A DNA stretch of 8,553 nucleotides from NCBI GenBank assembly GCA_028716025.1, contig JAQUQP010000077.1:1-8553 (forward strand), written 5' to 3'. This DNA comes from a bacterium (GTDB lineage: Bacteria; UBA6262). Shown piece by piece: positions 1 through 6,938 of this stretch. The first letter of the stretch is position 1. Each line of letters opens with the position of its first letter. The position numbers were made by a program, and so were the translations under genes. The notes under the pieces are model-generated. The model worked only from the letters and a program-made list of their open reading frames with translations, was not told the origin of the DNA and ran no database searches.

Positions 1-978
1 GGCGGCCCCGGCGATATTATAGCCGGCAGGAGTAATATCCAGCCAGCGGGCTTTGATCCCTTCTGCCTGTTCCTGCTCAGAAACACACGCAGTATCAGGT
101 TTAAGCGGGGCAGTTGAATAGCCGAACTCACTGATATAAAAAGGCTTTGTCGCGTACCTTTGTTTCATTGCTTCAATATACCCCTGGTATGGAGTACCAG
201 TTGTTGAACCGCCTGGATAGGTCAGCATCCAATCCGGCCAATATGAATATATATTAAAACTGATAATATCTAAGAATGCCGTATCCATCAAAGACGGGCT
301 CACCGGAGACCAGGTACTATGTGAAATATAGTGCCTGGTACCATAGGTACTGACTTCATACTTAACCGCATAGTCACATATCTCGGCTAAAAAGCATTCC
401 GTAGCCTTACTGCCAGTCGGAGCGCTGATATAGGTCCCGCTATAAGAAGTGATCTCCGGATGGGCAACATTCGTGGCACTCACGCTATCTTCTACGAACT
501 CGTTGCCGATATTAAGAAAAAGAATATCAGCGCTGTAATCCACCCCGTCCCGGCTATGAAAATTATCAATCATATTTTTAATATCCGCCTGGACCCCGGC
601 TTTAAAGGCTGCGTCTTGAAAATCAGTTGGTCCCTGGTCGAACCATACTCCTTGAATTATCTTCAGGTTATGCGCTCGGGCTTGTTTATAAAATTCTGCC
701 GGCATTAACGCGTGCATTACAGAAACCGTATTTGCCCCAGCTGACTGCAGGTCATCCATGATGGCATTATAATCAGCGGCCATTGGCTGTTCCCCATAGG
801 CAGGATTTTCCCCAGGCAGCCAAGCCAATAAATATACGCTTTTGACCCGCCAGTCATTACCGTTAAAAGTCAGGAAATCCGTATTCTTCCCGATACCAAT
901 AGGATGCATGGTTTCAGCAGAGCTGTTCAGGCAGAAAACAATCAGCACCAAAAAAGCCAAGCTTATCTTTTTAAACAC
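1..978 (-). CDS. Secreted clan GH-A-type TIM-barrel glycoside hydrolase, C-terminal part beyond window
   Basis: The frame is open for 326 codons from a GTG at 978-976 to the window edge, so the 3' end is missing. A GGAG seven bases upstream of the GTG supports this start. Residues 1 to about 21 form a Sec signal peptide (MFKKI, a hydrophobic core, then SSA), so the enzyme should be exported. Two motifs fit the retaining clan GH-A barrel: FLNIGNEF, with the Asn159-Glu160 pair expected at the end of strand 4 (acid/base), and FYISEFGY, with Glu284 as the strand-7 nucleophile. A barrel-like pattern precedes them (a GANTV strand near 81-85, LKIIQGVWF near 105-113). The later EQEQAEGIKARW and AGYNIAGA stretches resemble the final helix and strand of such barrels. 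Cleavage of a beta-linked glycan is inferred; I cannot name the GH family or substrate. A likely terminator hairpin lies between it and the upstream gene, so it may be expressed separately. Confidence 0.8.
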   Translation of the reverse strand, partial: MFKKISLAFLVLIVFCLNSSAETMHPIGIGKNTDFLTFNGNDWRVKSVYLLAWLPGENPAYGEQPMAADYNAIMDDLQSAGANTVSVMHALMPAEFYKQARAHNLKIIQGVWFDQGPTDFQDAAFKAGVQADIKNMIDNFHSRDGVDYSADILFLNIGNEFVEDSVSATNVAHPEITSYSGTYISAPTGSKATECFLAEICDYAVKYEVSTYGTRHYISHSTWSPVSPSLMDTAFLDIISFNIYSYWPDWMLTYPGGSTTGTPYQGYIEAMKQRYATKPFYISEFGYSTAPLKPDTACVSEQEQAEGIKARWLDITPAGYNIAGAA

Positions 979-1001
979 TGCCTCACTCCAGTTTAAATAA
1001 A

Positions 1002-1028
1002 TTGTGCCGTAACCAGGTTACGGCACAA
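1002..1028 (-). terminator. Hairpin terminator candidate after the coiled-coil protein gene
   Basis: A perfect 13-base inverted repeat (TTGTGCCGTAACC and its complement) is centred on a single base at 1015, giving a usable stem of 11 to 12 pairs with a 3 to 5 base loop. On the minus strand it is followed by TTTATTTAAAC, a moderately T-rich tract, and it lies 31 bases past the stop of the gene ending at 1060. This fits an intrinsic terminator, although the T tract is interrupted by A. It also lies only 23 bases before the GTG of the glycoside hydrolase gene and just ahead of its ribosome binding site, so an attenuator or a palindromic operator is an alternative. Confidence 0.65.
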
Positions 1029-1059
1029 CAGTTTCCCTGTAATCGATTCTCATACTCTT

Positions 1060-2427
1060 TTATTTAGGAGTAGTAGCTGCTGGATTATCCAGGTTCAACA
1101 CATTGGGAGCAAACTGCGGATCAAGACCGTCTGGCTTGGTCCCAGCCTGGATATCAGCGTCTTTCTCCCCAAGATCCAGTTCTTTAACTTTATCCTGCAT
1201 CTCCGCGTACATCGCGGCCACTTTATTTTCCGGTTGCATAAAATTCTGGTTCATTTCCTTAGCCGCGTCAAGAACTTTTAGTAAGTCAGTATTATTCGTC
1301 CCTTCGGCAGCTTTTTCCAAGCCGTTAAATAAAACCCGGAAATCATCAGCCAGGCCTTTAAACCTATCATTAAACTGGGCAGCCTGGACCAAACTGTAAG
1401 AAGCGGCAGCAGACAGGGCCCGGCGCTCGCCCGGAGGAGGGCAGGTACATCCCGGACCGCCATCATACTCTCCGCCGCGGCGGGATACTTCCACTGCTTT
1501 GCCGGAATTGACCAGTTTCATGAAATAGTTATAATATTCCATGAATTTATTAAATGTTTCCTGGATATTGGCCATCATGGCCGGCGCTTCAGTAAGATAT
1601 CTCTGGGTTTGCAACAGCTGCGCCACTTTACTGATCATCCAATCCTTGGTCTTCTGCGAAGCTAACTGTTTCAAATAAGTTTTTAAGCCATCCAACCCGG
1701 CCCGTAAAGCCCGACGCTGTTCTTCTAATTTCTTTCTATCTTCTTCCGCTTTCTGCAGCTTCAGCATATCGCGACGCAGAGTATTAATAACTACCCTGAC
1801 CTGGGTCTTGTTCGCATCCCTGTTCTGTTCGGTCGCCCAGTTATCAGGCAACTGATTGCCGACTTTTTGCGCGTATTCATAGAAAAACGCGCGCACTTTC
1901 AGTTTGCCGGCCGCCGGAGTATAGAGGTAGAGGTAAAAATCTTCTACCCCATCTGAACTGAAATATTCAGGATGGGCTTTATAAATATCATTATATATTT
2001 TTTTAATATTGGCATTAAAAATATCTTCATTTAATTGTTTAATATATATATCCAGTGCTTTCCCGGTCAGCAGGACCGGAGTGGCATAGGGCACATAAGC
2101 TTCGATCAAAGCCATTTCAGTGACCCCAGCCGCAGCTTTATAATCCCCGGCATAAATATTTTCGCCGACTTCCAAAGCCGTATTGATCTTGCCGATATCG
2201 ACTATCTTCTTGAAGACATCAGCATTCCCGCCAATTTCACGGCCATAAGATTCCTTCATATATTCATCCAGCTGGTCGAGGAAGATCTCATATGACTTTT
2301 CGTTCAGCTTATCCACCACTGTCTTTTTAAAGAAAGACGATAACGACTCATCGTCTTCGGCATAAACAGTAATAGTTGTCGTTGTCAACATCAGCAAAAA
2401 GATCAAACAAGCAGTTAACCATCTCAT
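1060..2427 (-). CDS. Secreted helical/coiled-coil protein of unknown function
   Basis: I do not recognise a family. The 455-residue product starts with a clear Sec signal peptide (MRWLTACLIFLLML, cleavage likely after TVYA at residue 23), so it acts outside the cytoplasm. The rest is predicted mostly helical, with a charged heptad-like stretch at about 207-256 (QKAEEDRKKLEEQRRALRAG) suggesting a coiled coil. Near residues 319-335 comes a flexible Gly/Pro-rich linker containing a Cys-Thr-Cys pair (C327, C329) followed by PPPGE, then a further helical region and a Pro/Asn/Thr-rich tail. The open frame extends upstream to a GTG at 2442, but that codon overlaps the GGAGG at 2436-2440, which serves the ATG at 2427 with eight-base spacing. 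It follows the barrel gene by 17 bases, so joint expression and a shared envelope role are likely. A periplasmic or surface scaffold is a guess. Confidence 0.75.
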   Translation of the reverse strand: MRWLTACLIFLLMLTTTTITVYAEDDESLSSFFKKTVVDKLNEKSYEIFLDQLDEYMKESYGREIGGNADVFKKIVDIGKINTALEVGENIYAGDYKAAAGVTEMALIEAYVPYATPVLLTGKALDIYIKQLNEDIFNANIKKIYNDIYKAHPEYFSSDGVEDFYLYLYTPAAGKLKVRAFFYEYAQKVGNQLPDNWATEQNRDANKTQVRVVINTLRRDMLKLQKAEEDRKKLEEQRRALRAGLDGLKTYLKQLASQKTKDWMISKVAQLLQTQRYLTEAPAMMANIQETFNKFMEYYNYFMKLVNSGKAVEVSRRGGEYDGGPGCTCPPPGERRALSAAASYSLVQAAQFNDRFKGLADDFRVLFNGLEKAAEGTNNTDLLKVLDAAKEMNQNFMQPENKVAAMYAEMQDKVKELDLGEKDADIQAGTKPDGLDPQFAPNVLNLDNPAATTPK

Positions 2428-2435
2428 AATAATTG

Positions 2436-2440
2436 CCTCC
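2436..2440 (-). promoter_or_regulatory. Ribosome binding site that decides the start at 2427
   Basis: GGAGG reads on the minus strand eight bases before the ATG at 2427-2425. The alternative GTG at 2442-2440 overlaps it and has no site of its own, so the shorter protein is preferred; its signal peptide then begins MRW. Confidence 0.7.
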
Positions 2441-2444
2441 ACTC

Positions 2445-3992
2445 TTATTTAAACAATCTGCTAAAATGATATTGGAGCTGGACCTGGGCTGACATCTTAC
2501 TATTGCCAATACTGGCGATGCCATTATCATTCGTATTATCAGTATAATCAATGTCAACGGAAAGTTGCATGACATCAGTTATGTAATTTGCTAACTGCAC
2601 TCTCAAATCAGAAAGTTCAGTAGTAAATTTATTCGGTTTAGCTTCGTAATTCAAAAAATTCTTGTACTCGTAAAATACGTTCAGGTTCATACCGGTTTTA
2701 ATATATAATCCCATGCTCAGCCTGGCTCCATAGAGAAAGTAGTTGGCCGGATTTTGCCATAAAGAATCATCCGTATCCGCGGCATTATCCTTGCGGTTCG
2801 GATCAACATACCAGCGATGCCCCAGGACCGGTCCGATAGCCAGAGACCCCAGTGAGAAAGAGCTCCATTCCAATCCAGCACTAGCTATATCTTCTGCGAA
2901 ATGCTGAAATTTACTCACTGGATCGTTATTGTCCCAGTGCCTGACCTTGATCCCGTTACTCAGGTAATAGCCCTGATAGTTTTTCGGATACGAGTGCAGT
3001 TCCAGGTCCCAGAGCCACTGCATATAATCATTAGCAGTGTCTGGTTTAGCATTATAAAGATCAACTTTATGCTTGGAATCCCTGCTTCTCCAGCGGCCAG
3101 CGGCATTAGCCGAGTTTTTCAGGGTAAACTCATATTGGTCAAAATCACTAGCTTCATCATTGGGATACCGTTCAGTATATATTTCCCCGCCCCAACGCAG
3201 ACTGCCTGTTTTACGTTCATCTTGGTAATAAGCTCCTAAGCCAAGCTCTTTACGATTATTTGCCTTGCTTTCCTGGTCATAGGTAACATTACGCAAATGC
3301 AAGGTAGCGCCAGCTTCATCACGTTCAGGCAATCCCATAGTATAGGCAATATTTAAAGCATTTTGGTCAAAACTATTGATCTTACGAGTAAGTATATCCT
3401 TTACTTTAACATCTTTTTTATATAAATTAAAATCGACTTTTAATAGATCCCGCAAATCCCTTAATTTAACATCTGTCCCAATTAAGATATTATTATGTTT
3501 ATAGCTATAAGCTTCATCATCCACTTTCTTGTTATAGAATTCGTAGTTTAAACGAAGGTTAGTGGTATCTAATATCCACACATTGGAAATCAAGTTTAAA
3601 ACATTTCCTGTATAATCAGTATTGGTAAGTACGCGGTCGCCATAGGTACGAAAATTGTAGTCCAGTTTTACCTGGCCCTGCTTGTGCAGTAACGGAAAAA
3701 GATTCTGGTCATACCCCAAATTAAAGCGGTTTTCCCGGACCGGAGTGACCAGCAGTGTTTTTTGTGAATATAAGCTGCTCCTAAAACTATTATAAATAGA
3801 AAGCGGCACGAGCACGTCAGCATTCAGGTTTAGTGGCGATATACTGGTAGCCACTCCATATGCATTGGTATACATATACCGGCTCAAGCCCCCTCCCACG
3901 GTACCGTCAACCTTCACTGGCATAGCATACGCTATTGCTGTCAAGACTATACTGGTCAAAACTACCAGGACCACCCCGCCAATCCTTTTCAT
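2445..3992 (-). CDS. Outer-membrane beta-barrel protein, unrecognised family
   Basis: The 515-residue product has a signal peptide at 1-23 (MKRIGGVVLVVLTSIVLTAIAYA apart from its first residues is a uniform hydrophobic core, ending AYA). The remainder has the composition of a beta barrel: alternating polar and aromatic/aliphatic residues, many Tyr, Asn, Asp and Arg, no hydrophobic helices, and strand-turn-strand units throughout. The C-terminus reads QVQLQYHFSRLFK, close to a barrel closing strand with aromatic residues at alternating positions, though it ends in Lys rather than Phe. I see no known substrate motif. The frame is open to an ATG at 4028, but that start would overlap the upstream gene and put 12 charged residues ahead of the signal peptide; the ATG at 3992 has GAGGGG just upstream and leaves a 19-base gap. 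The next gene encodes an exported coiled-coil protein, a plausible partner. Barrel fold likely; function unknown. Confidence 0.8.
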   Translation of the reverse strand: MKRIGGVVLVVLTSIVLTAIAYAMPVKVDGTVGGGLSRYMYTNAYGVATSISPLNLNADVLVPLSIYNSFRSSLYSQKTLLVTPVRENRFNLGYDQNLFPLLHKQGQVKLDYNFRTYGDRVLTNTDYTGNVLNLISNVWILDTTNLRLNYEFYNKKVDDEAYSYKHNNILIGTDVKLRDLRDLLKVDFNLYKKDVKVKDILTRKINSFDQNALNIAYTMGLPERDEAGATLHLRNVTYDQESKANNRKELGLGAYYQDERKTGSLRWGGEIYTERYPNDEASDFDQYEFTLKNSANAAGRWRSRDSKHKVDLYNAKPDTANDYMQWLWDLELHSYPKNYQGYYLSNGIKVRHWDNNDPVSKFQHFAEDIASAGLEWSSFSLGSLAIGPVLGHRWYVDPNRKDNAADTDDSLWQNPANYFLYGARLSMGLYIKTGMNLNVFYEYKNFLNYEAKPNKFTTELSDLRVQLANYITDVMQLSVDIDYTDNTNDNGIASIGNSKMSAQVQLQYHFSRLFK

Positions 3993-3997
3993 CGCCG

Positions 3998-4004
3998 CCC
4001 CCTC
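3998..4004 (-). promoter_or_regulatory. Ribosome binding site supporting the barrel start at 3992
   Basis: On the minus strand GAGGGGG lies five bases before the ATG at 3992-3990. It falls inside the longer open frame beginning at 4028 and favours the internal start, which also places the signal peptide exactly at the N-terminus. Confidence 0.65.
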
Positions 4005-4011
4005 TGCGGAT

Positions 4012-4353
4012 TTACTGCCTATTTTCAATCTTTATTTTTCTTGCTTCCTGAGCGCGTATCATCTTGCCGATCAGGCCATCTATCATTGATCCAAGGATAA
4101 CCCCGAATATTATATACATGAGCGACCCGCCAACGGCAAAAAACAGGTTATAGAGCCACTTGGGAGCTTGCAGTTTGAGCATATTCCAGAGGAAGAAAAG
4201 CGGGGCGTCATACGTCACTATGCCAAAATTCTCAGGAACTCCTTCAAGAGGATAGAAATACAAAAACTCAATGACAAATTGAAAATGAAAAATACCAAAT
4301 ATCAAGCCAAAGGCGATGCGGAAAATGTTTTCTTCGACCTTCAATGGCTTCAT
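4012..4353 (-). CDS. Small integral membrane protein, paralogue A of a repeated pair
   Basis: The product has 113 residues with hydrophobic segments at about 10-33 and 68-93, and a shorter apolar stretch near 49-60 that could be a third helix or a re-entrant loop. The C-terminal tail is charged (RAQEARKIKIENRQ) and probably cytoplasmic. It aligns without gaps to the protein encoded at 4724-5062 at about 40 of 112 positions by eye. Shared elements include MK-x-x-K-x-EEN at the start, FGL-x-F, Y-F-x-P-x-x-G-x-P-x-x-FG near 32-44, DAPL at 49-52, and LMY-x-x-x-G-x-x-x-GS with a following D and GK. I do not recognise the family. The start has AAGGAG five bases upstream. It follows the small secreted gene by 30 bases and precedes the barrel gene by 19, consistent with one operon. 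Confidence 0.75.
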   Translation of the reverse strand: MKPLKVEENIFRIAFGLIFGIFHFQFVIEFLYFYPLEGVPENFGIVTYDAPLFFLWNMLKLQAPKWLYNLFFAVGGSLMYIIFGVILGSMIDGLIGKMIRAQEARKIKIENRQ

Positions 4354-4383
4354 TCTGTCTCCTTTGCATTATCAGGATGTTAT

Positions 4384-4731
4384 CTACTCATTAGTTTCGA
4401 TCAAGGTCGCTTGCTTAGCATTATCTACCTTATAGATATACTTAAAATCACTATTCCTGGCATGCACAAAGGTAACCTTCCAGGCCCAGCCAGCAGTGTC
4501 TCTTTCTTTAAACGCGTTCGTATAAACAACTGATACCAGGATAAAATTATCAAATTTAACATATGGATTTGTTTCCTTGGAGATTTCATCTTCAAAAGCC
4601 TCAGTCGCCAATTTCACGGCCACCGGAACACTGATCTTTGGCACCGGGATCGGCGGTCCAACTTCAGCCCTGACGGCAAATGGCGCCACCATTAAAAGCA
4701 ACATTATGATTATTACTTTTATGTTATTCAA
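4384..4731 (-). CDS. Small secreted protein between the two membrane paralogues
   Basis: The product has 115 residues. It begins with a signal peptide (MNNIKVIIIMLLLMVAPF, cleavage probably after VRA at 22), followed by a Pro/Val-rich segment (GPPIPVPKISVP) and a globular domain of about 80 residues. That domain has a helix with Ala/Glu (VAVKLATEAFEDE) and then strands with the pattern WAWKVTFVHA and YIYKVDNA. The helix-then-strands layout recalls small PepSY- or cystatin-like exported domains, but only weakly. The start is a TTG at 4731-4729, overlapping the end of the upstream membrane gene by eight bases, with GGAGG nine bases before it. An in-frame ATG at codon 10 would leave a signal peptide without a basic N-region. 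Placed inside a duplicated gene pair, it may work in the periplasm with those membrane proteins; this is inference. Confidence 0.7.
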   Translation of the reverse strand: MNNIKVIIIMLLLMVAPFAVRAEVGPPIPVPKISVPVAVKLATEAFEDEISKETNPYVKFDNFILVSVVYTNAFKERDTAGWAWKVTFVHARNSDFKYIYKVDNAKQATLIETNE

Positions 4732-5062
4732 GGTGCATTTCCTCCTTTTCTTTTTCTTCCTCTTTTCTTATTTTTCCCAGTATCCGGTCAAATAGCGAAC
4801 CGATAAAAGCTCCTATAGCCAGATACATTAAAGTGCCGAACAGGGTAAAAAATCCACGGTAAAAACTTAATGACGATTCCTTAATGAACAAATTATAAAC
4901 CAATATCAACGGCGCGTCAAAGGGATAAACCCCGAAATCCTGCGGCAATCCCTTTACCGGCGGGAAATACATCATCCTAACTACGAAAAAATAATGGACG
5001 ATAGCAAAAACCAAACCAAAAAGCAAGCCAACGACATTTTCTTCCATTTTAAAGTGTTTCAT
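4724..5062 (-). CDS. Small integral membrane protein, paralogue B of a repeated pair
   Basis: The 112-residue product is the second copy of the family encoded at 4012-4353. Hydrophobic segments lie at about 9-32 and 68-92, with a shorter one at about 50-59. The tail is very acidic/basic (RKEEEKEKEEMHLE), which differs in sequence but not in character from the paralogue. The conserved signature is EEN near residue 7, MYF-P-P-x-x-G near 31-38, DAPL at 49-52, GTLMY at 76-80 and GS near 88. The ATG at 5062 is supported by the matching N-terminus of the paralogue, although its GAGG lies only three bases away. The 3' end overlaps the next gene by eight bases, so translation of the two is probably coupled. 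Function unknown; the family name is not evident to me. Confidence 0.75.
   Translation of the reverse strand: MKHFKMEENVVGLLFGLVFAIVHYFFVVRMMYFPPVKGLPQDFGVYPFDAPLILVYNLFIKESSLSFYRGFFTLFGTLMYLAIGAFIGSLFDRILGKIRKEEEKEKEEMHLE
4741..4745 (-). promoter_or_regulatory. Ribosome binding site for a TTG start inside the upstream gene's end
   Basis: GGAGG lies nine bases ahead of the TTG at 4731-4729. A nearer ATG (4738-4736) is in the frame of the upstream gene and reaches its stop after four codons, so the site most likely serves the TTG start of the secreted protein. Confidence 0.55.
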
Positions 5063-5085
5063 AAACCTCAGCTTTATACAGGAAG

Positions 5086-5574
5086 TTAGATCTTCTTTTT
5101 CACATACTCCATTAAACCGCCGGCATTGATCAGCTCTTGCATGAACGGCGGGAAAGCAGTGGCATTATAGGTCTTGTTGGTAGTGATATTTTTAATCTTG
5201 CCTTTTTCCAAATCCACCTCGATCGTATCGCCTTCTTCTATTCCTTTGCTGGCTTCAACGCTTTCCAGGATAGGGAGGCCGATATTAATAGCATTGCGGT
5301 AAAAGATCCGGGCAAACGTCTCTGCGATCACACAAGACACACCGGCACCCTTCAGGCAGATCGGCGCGTGCTCGCGCGAAGATCCGCAGCCAAAATTTTT
5401 TCCGGCAATGATAATATCCCCGGCTTTTACTTTTTTCGGGAAATCTTTATCCGCGTCTTCCATGCAATGCTTGGCGAGCTCTTTCTCATCAAAAGTATTC
5501 AGATATCTCGCCGGGATGATCTCGTCAGTATTGATATTATCCTTGAATTTCCACACTTTACCCTTAAGTTTCAT
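5086..5574 (-). CDS. leuD: 3-isopropylmalate dehydratase small subunit (LeuD)
   Basis: With LeuC, LeuD interconverts 2-isopropylmalate and 3-isopropylmalate in cytoplasmic leucine synthesis. LeuD is the swivel subunit; the iron-sulfur cluster is in LeuC. The 162-residue length matches the short, stand-alone LeuD of archaea, clostridia and many deep-branching bacteria rather than the roughly 200-residue proteobacterial form. Family motifs are all present: [16 protein letters not shown] near 12-27, [14 protein letters not shown] near 58-71, [15 protein letters not shown] near 87-101 and the terminal [20 protein letters not shown]. The YLNT stretch is the substrate-recognition loop region; homoaconitase small subunits usually carry YLRT there, so isopropylmalate is the better guess. 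GGAG lies seven bases before the ATG. No leuC, leuB or leuA is in the window; the gene sits between a barrel gene and a small membrane-protein gene, an odd place for a biosynthetic subunit. Confidence 0.95.
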   Translation of the reverse strand: MKLKGKVWKFKDNINTDEIIPARYLNTFDEKELAKHCMEDADKDFPKKVKAGDIIIAGKNFGCGSSREHAPICLKGAGVSCVIAETFARIFYRNAINIGLPILESVEASKGIEEGDTIEVDLEKGKIKNITTNKTYNATAFPPFMQELINAGGLMEYVKKKI

Positions 5575-5614
5575 TTAAGCACTCCCTCCCCTAAGAACGA
5601 TCACAGAGATTTAT

Positions 5615-6925
5615 TTAGAATAAATATAATAGACTTACTTCCGTGGCTAAAGAAGATTCTACCCCGCTAACAATGTATGTCCCGTTAAAGAAAAGGTCTT
5701 TCCTGATGACTAGATCCAATTTTACTGTATCCTTAATATTTATTCCAAAGCCAAAACTGACTGTAGCATTACTTGCATCATCAGTAATAGTTTTGGTTTC
5801 GCTTATAGTATCATTTGTTTTGTTCGTATAGGTGATTTTACTTTCATTATACAGTAGCAGATCATGCTTAATACCCATTCTGCCGATGAGCCATGGCCAA
5901 ATATTCATTTCCAATCCTATATTTACCGGTACGCTATCTTGAATAATATCTTTTTTCCACTGATTTAACTCATTATTAAATGAATCTGTGGTTTCATCAA
6001 ATAAATCTTTTGTCTCTGACCGGTTATAACTAAGAGCTAGGACCATTAACGCTTTTTCGTTTAATTTGCTATTAAGAGCTGTACCCAGCAAATATGAATT
6101 CTTCCGCCATTTCCCCTCACTATTATATTTATATTCAAGGTTATATTGTTGGGTATTCGAATATTCATAAGGAATATTACGGAAATCAGCGGCAATAGCA
6201 GTTATCAGATCAGCTTTTTCAGAGATCATCACGATCCCGCGTGAAGATAAACCTAAATAATAGCCCTTTTTAGTGGAAAATTCCATATCTTCTAATCCTA
6301 CCGGAGTGGGAATGGTTTCAAATTTATCCCGATCCATAGCACTAGGCTTGCCAGCATTTATACCGATATCAAAATTATTAAATGGTCCGAATTCCTTAAA
6401 CTGTGTCCCGACAAAAAGGTTGAATTCATCAGAGTGCGTTTTGTTTTCATTGATCTCATTAAAAGTCTCATTTCTCTCGTATGCATAGTTATGATCACTG
6501 GCATAATTGATCCTTATTCCTGTTTTGGGAAAGCTGGCGGAATTTAATCCGTAAAAAAGATCTATCTTTGTCTTAGGTTCAAGCAAAGTATATGCCGAAT
6601 TAAATCCAAAGTCAGCTATATGGTCCAAATCGCCGGTATATGGTTTGGCTAAAAATAATCCCACGGTTCTTGTACTGTCTTTGAATCCATAGGAAATACC
6701 GCCCCAGGAAGAATCAGCGTTACCGAAAACGTCTGATTCCCCTAATTCTGCCCATAAATAATCAGGATAATTGGAAATATACACCGGATTGTACCAGATC
6801 AAACTATCATCTTCTTCAATGGCCCATGATGGCAGGAGGCCAAATCCGTCAAGCCTGGCCTGAGTAGCGCCGGCAGACCGGTTGATTAAAAGTAGAAAGC
6901 ATAAAAACAATAGGATTTTCTTCAC
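5615..6925 (-). CDS. Outer-membrane beta-barrel protein with C-terminal Phe
   Basis: The 436-residue product has a signal peptide (MKKILLFLCFLLLINRSAG, cleavage near 19-23). The mature N-terminus contains EEDDSLIWYNPVYISNYPDY, which recalls the conserved D-D-x-x-x-x-x-NPA segment of FadL- and PorV-like barrels; here it is NPV followed by YP. The rest is a run of amphipathic strands with Asn/Asp/Thr-rich loops. The last strand ends EVSLLYLF, with the terminal Phe and alternating aromatic/aliphatic residues that form the BAM recognition signal. A barrel of roughly 12 to 14 strands in the outer membrane is inferred; the cargo is unknown. The start is GTG with AAGGAG five bases upstream, 13 bases after the pspC stop, so the two are probably cotranscribed. 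The gene is AT-rich (about 33% G+C over 6001-6180), lower than leuD next to it. Confidence 0.8.
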   Translation of the reverse strand: MKKILLFLCFLLLINRSAGATQARLDGFGLLPSWAIEEDDSLIWYNPVYISNYPDYLWAELGESDVFGNADSSWGGISYGFKDSTRTVGLFLAKPYTGDLDHIADFGFNSAYTLLEPKTKIDLFYGLNSASFPKTGIRINYASDHNYAYERNETFNEINENKTHSDEFNLFVGTQFKEFGPFNNFDIGINAGKPSAMDRDKFETIPTPVGLEDMEFSTKKGYYLGLSSRGIVMISEKADLITAIAADFRNIPYEYSNTQQYNLEYKYNSEGKWRKNSYLLGTALNSKLNEKALMVLALSYNRSETKDLFDETTDSFNNELNQWKKDIIQDSVPVNIGLEMNIWPWLIGRMGIKHDLLLYNESKITYTNKTNDTISETKTITDDASNATVSFGFGINIKDTVKLDLVIRKDLFFNGTYIVSGVESSLATEVSLLYLF

Positions 6926-6938
6926 TTTGGCTCCTTAT

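Noticed and set aside
309..339. Imperfect inverted repeat ACCAGGTACTAT / ATAGTGCCTGGT with a seven-base loop
   Set aside because: It lies in the middle of the glycoside hydrolase coding sequence, has one mismatch, and has no T tract or nearby gene boundary; most likely chance.
460..708. Plus-strand open frame of 82 codons opposite the glycoside hydrolase
   Set aside because: The minus-strand frame is open for 326 codons with a signal peptide and catalytic motifs, so this is a shadow.
2440..2442. GTG start giving a 460-residue secreted coiled-coil protein
   Set aside because: The codon overlaps the GGAGG that serves the ATG at 2427, and the five extra residues precede a signal peptide that is complete without them.
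5086..5574. Homoaconitase or aconitase small subunit instead of LeuD
   Set aside because: The substrate loop reads YLNT rather than the YLRT typical of homoaconitase, and the protein is far shorter than the aconitase swivel domain.
5137..5670. Plus-strand open frame of 177 codons opposite leuD
   Set aside because: It is antisense to a fully conserved LeuD and runs past the end of the neighbouring gene; no domain or good ribosome binding site is visible.
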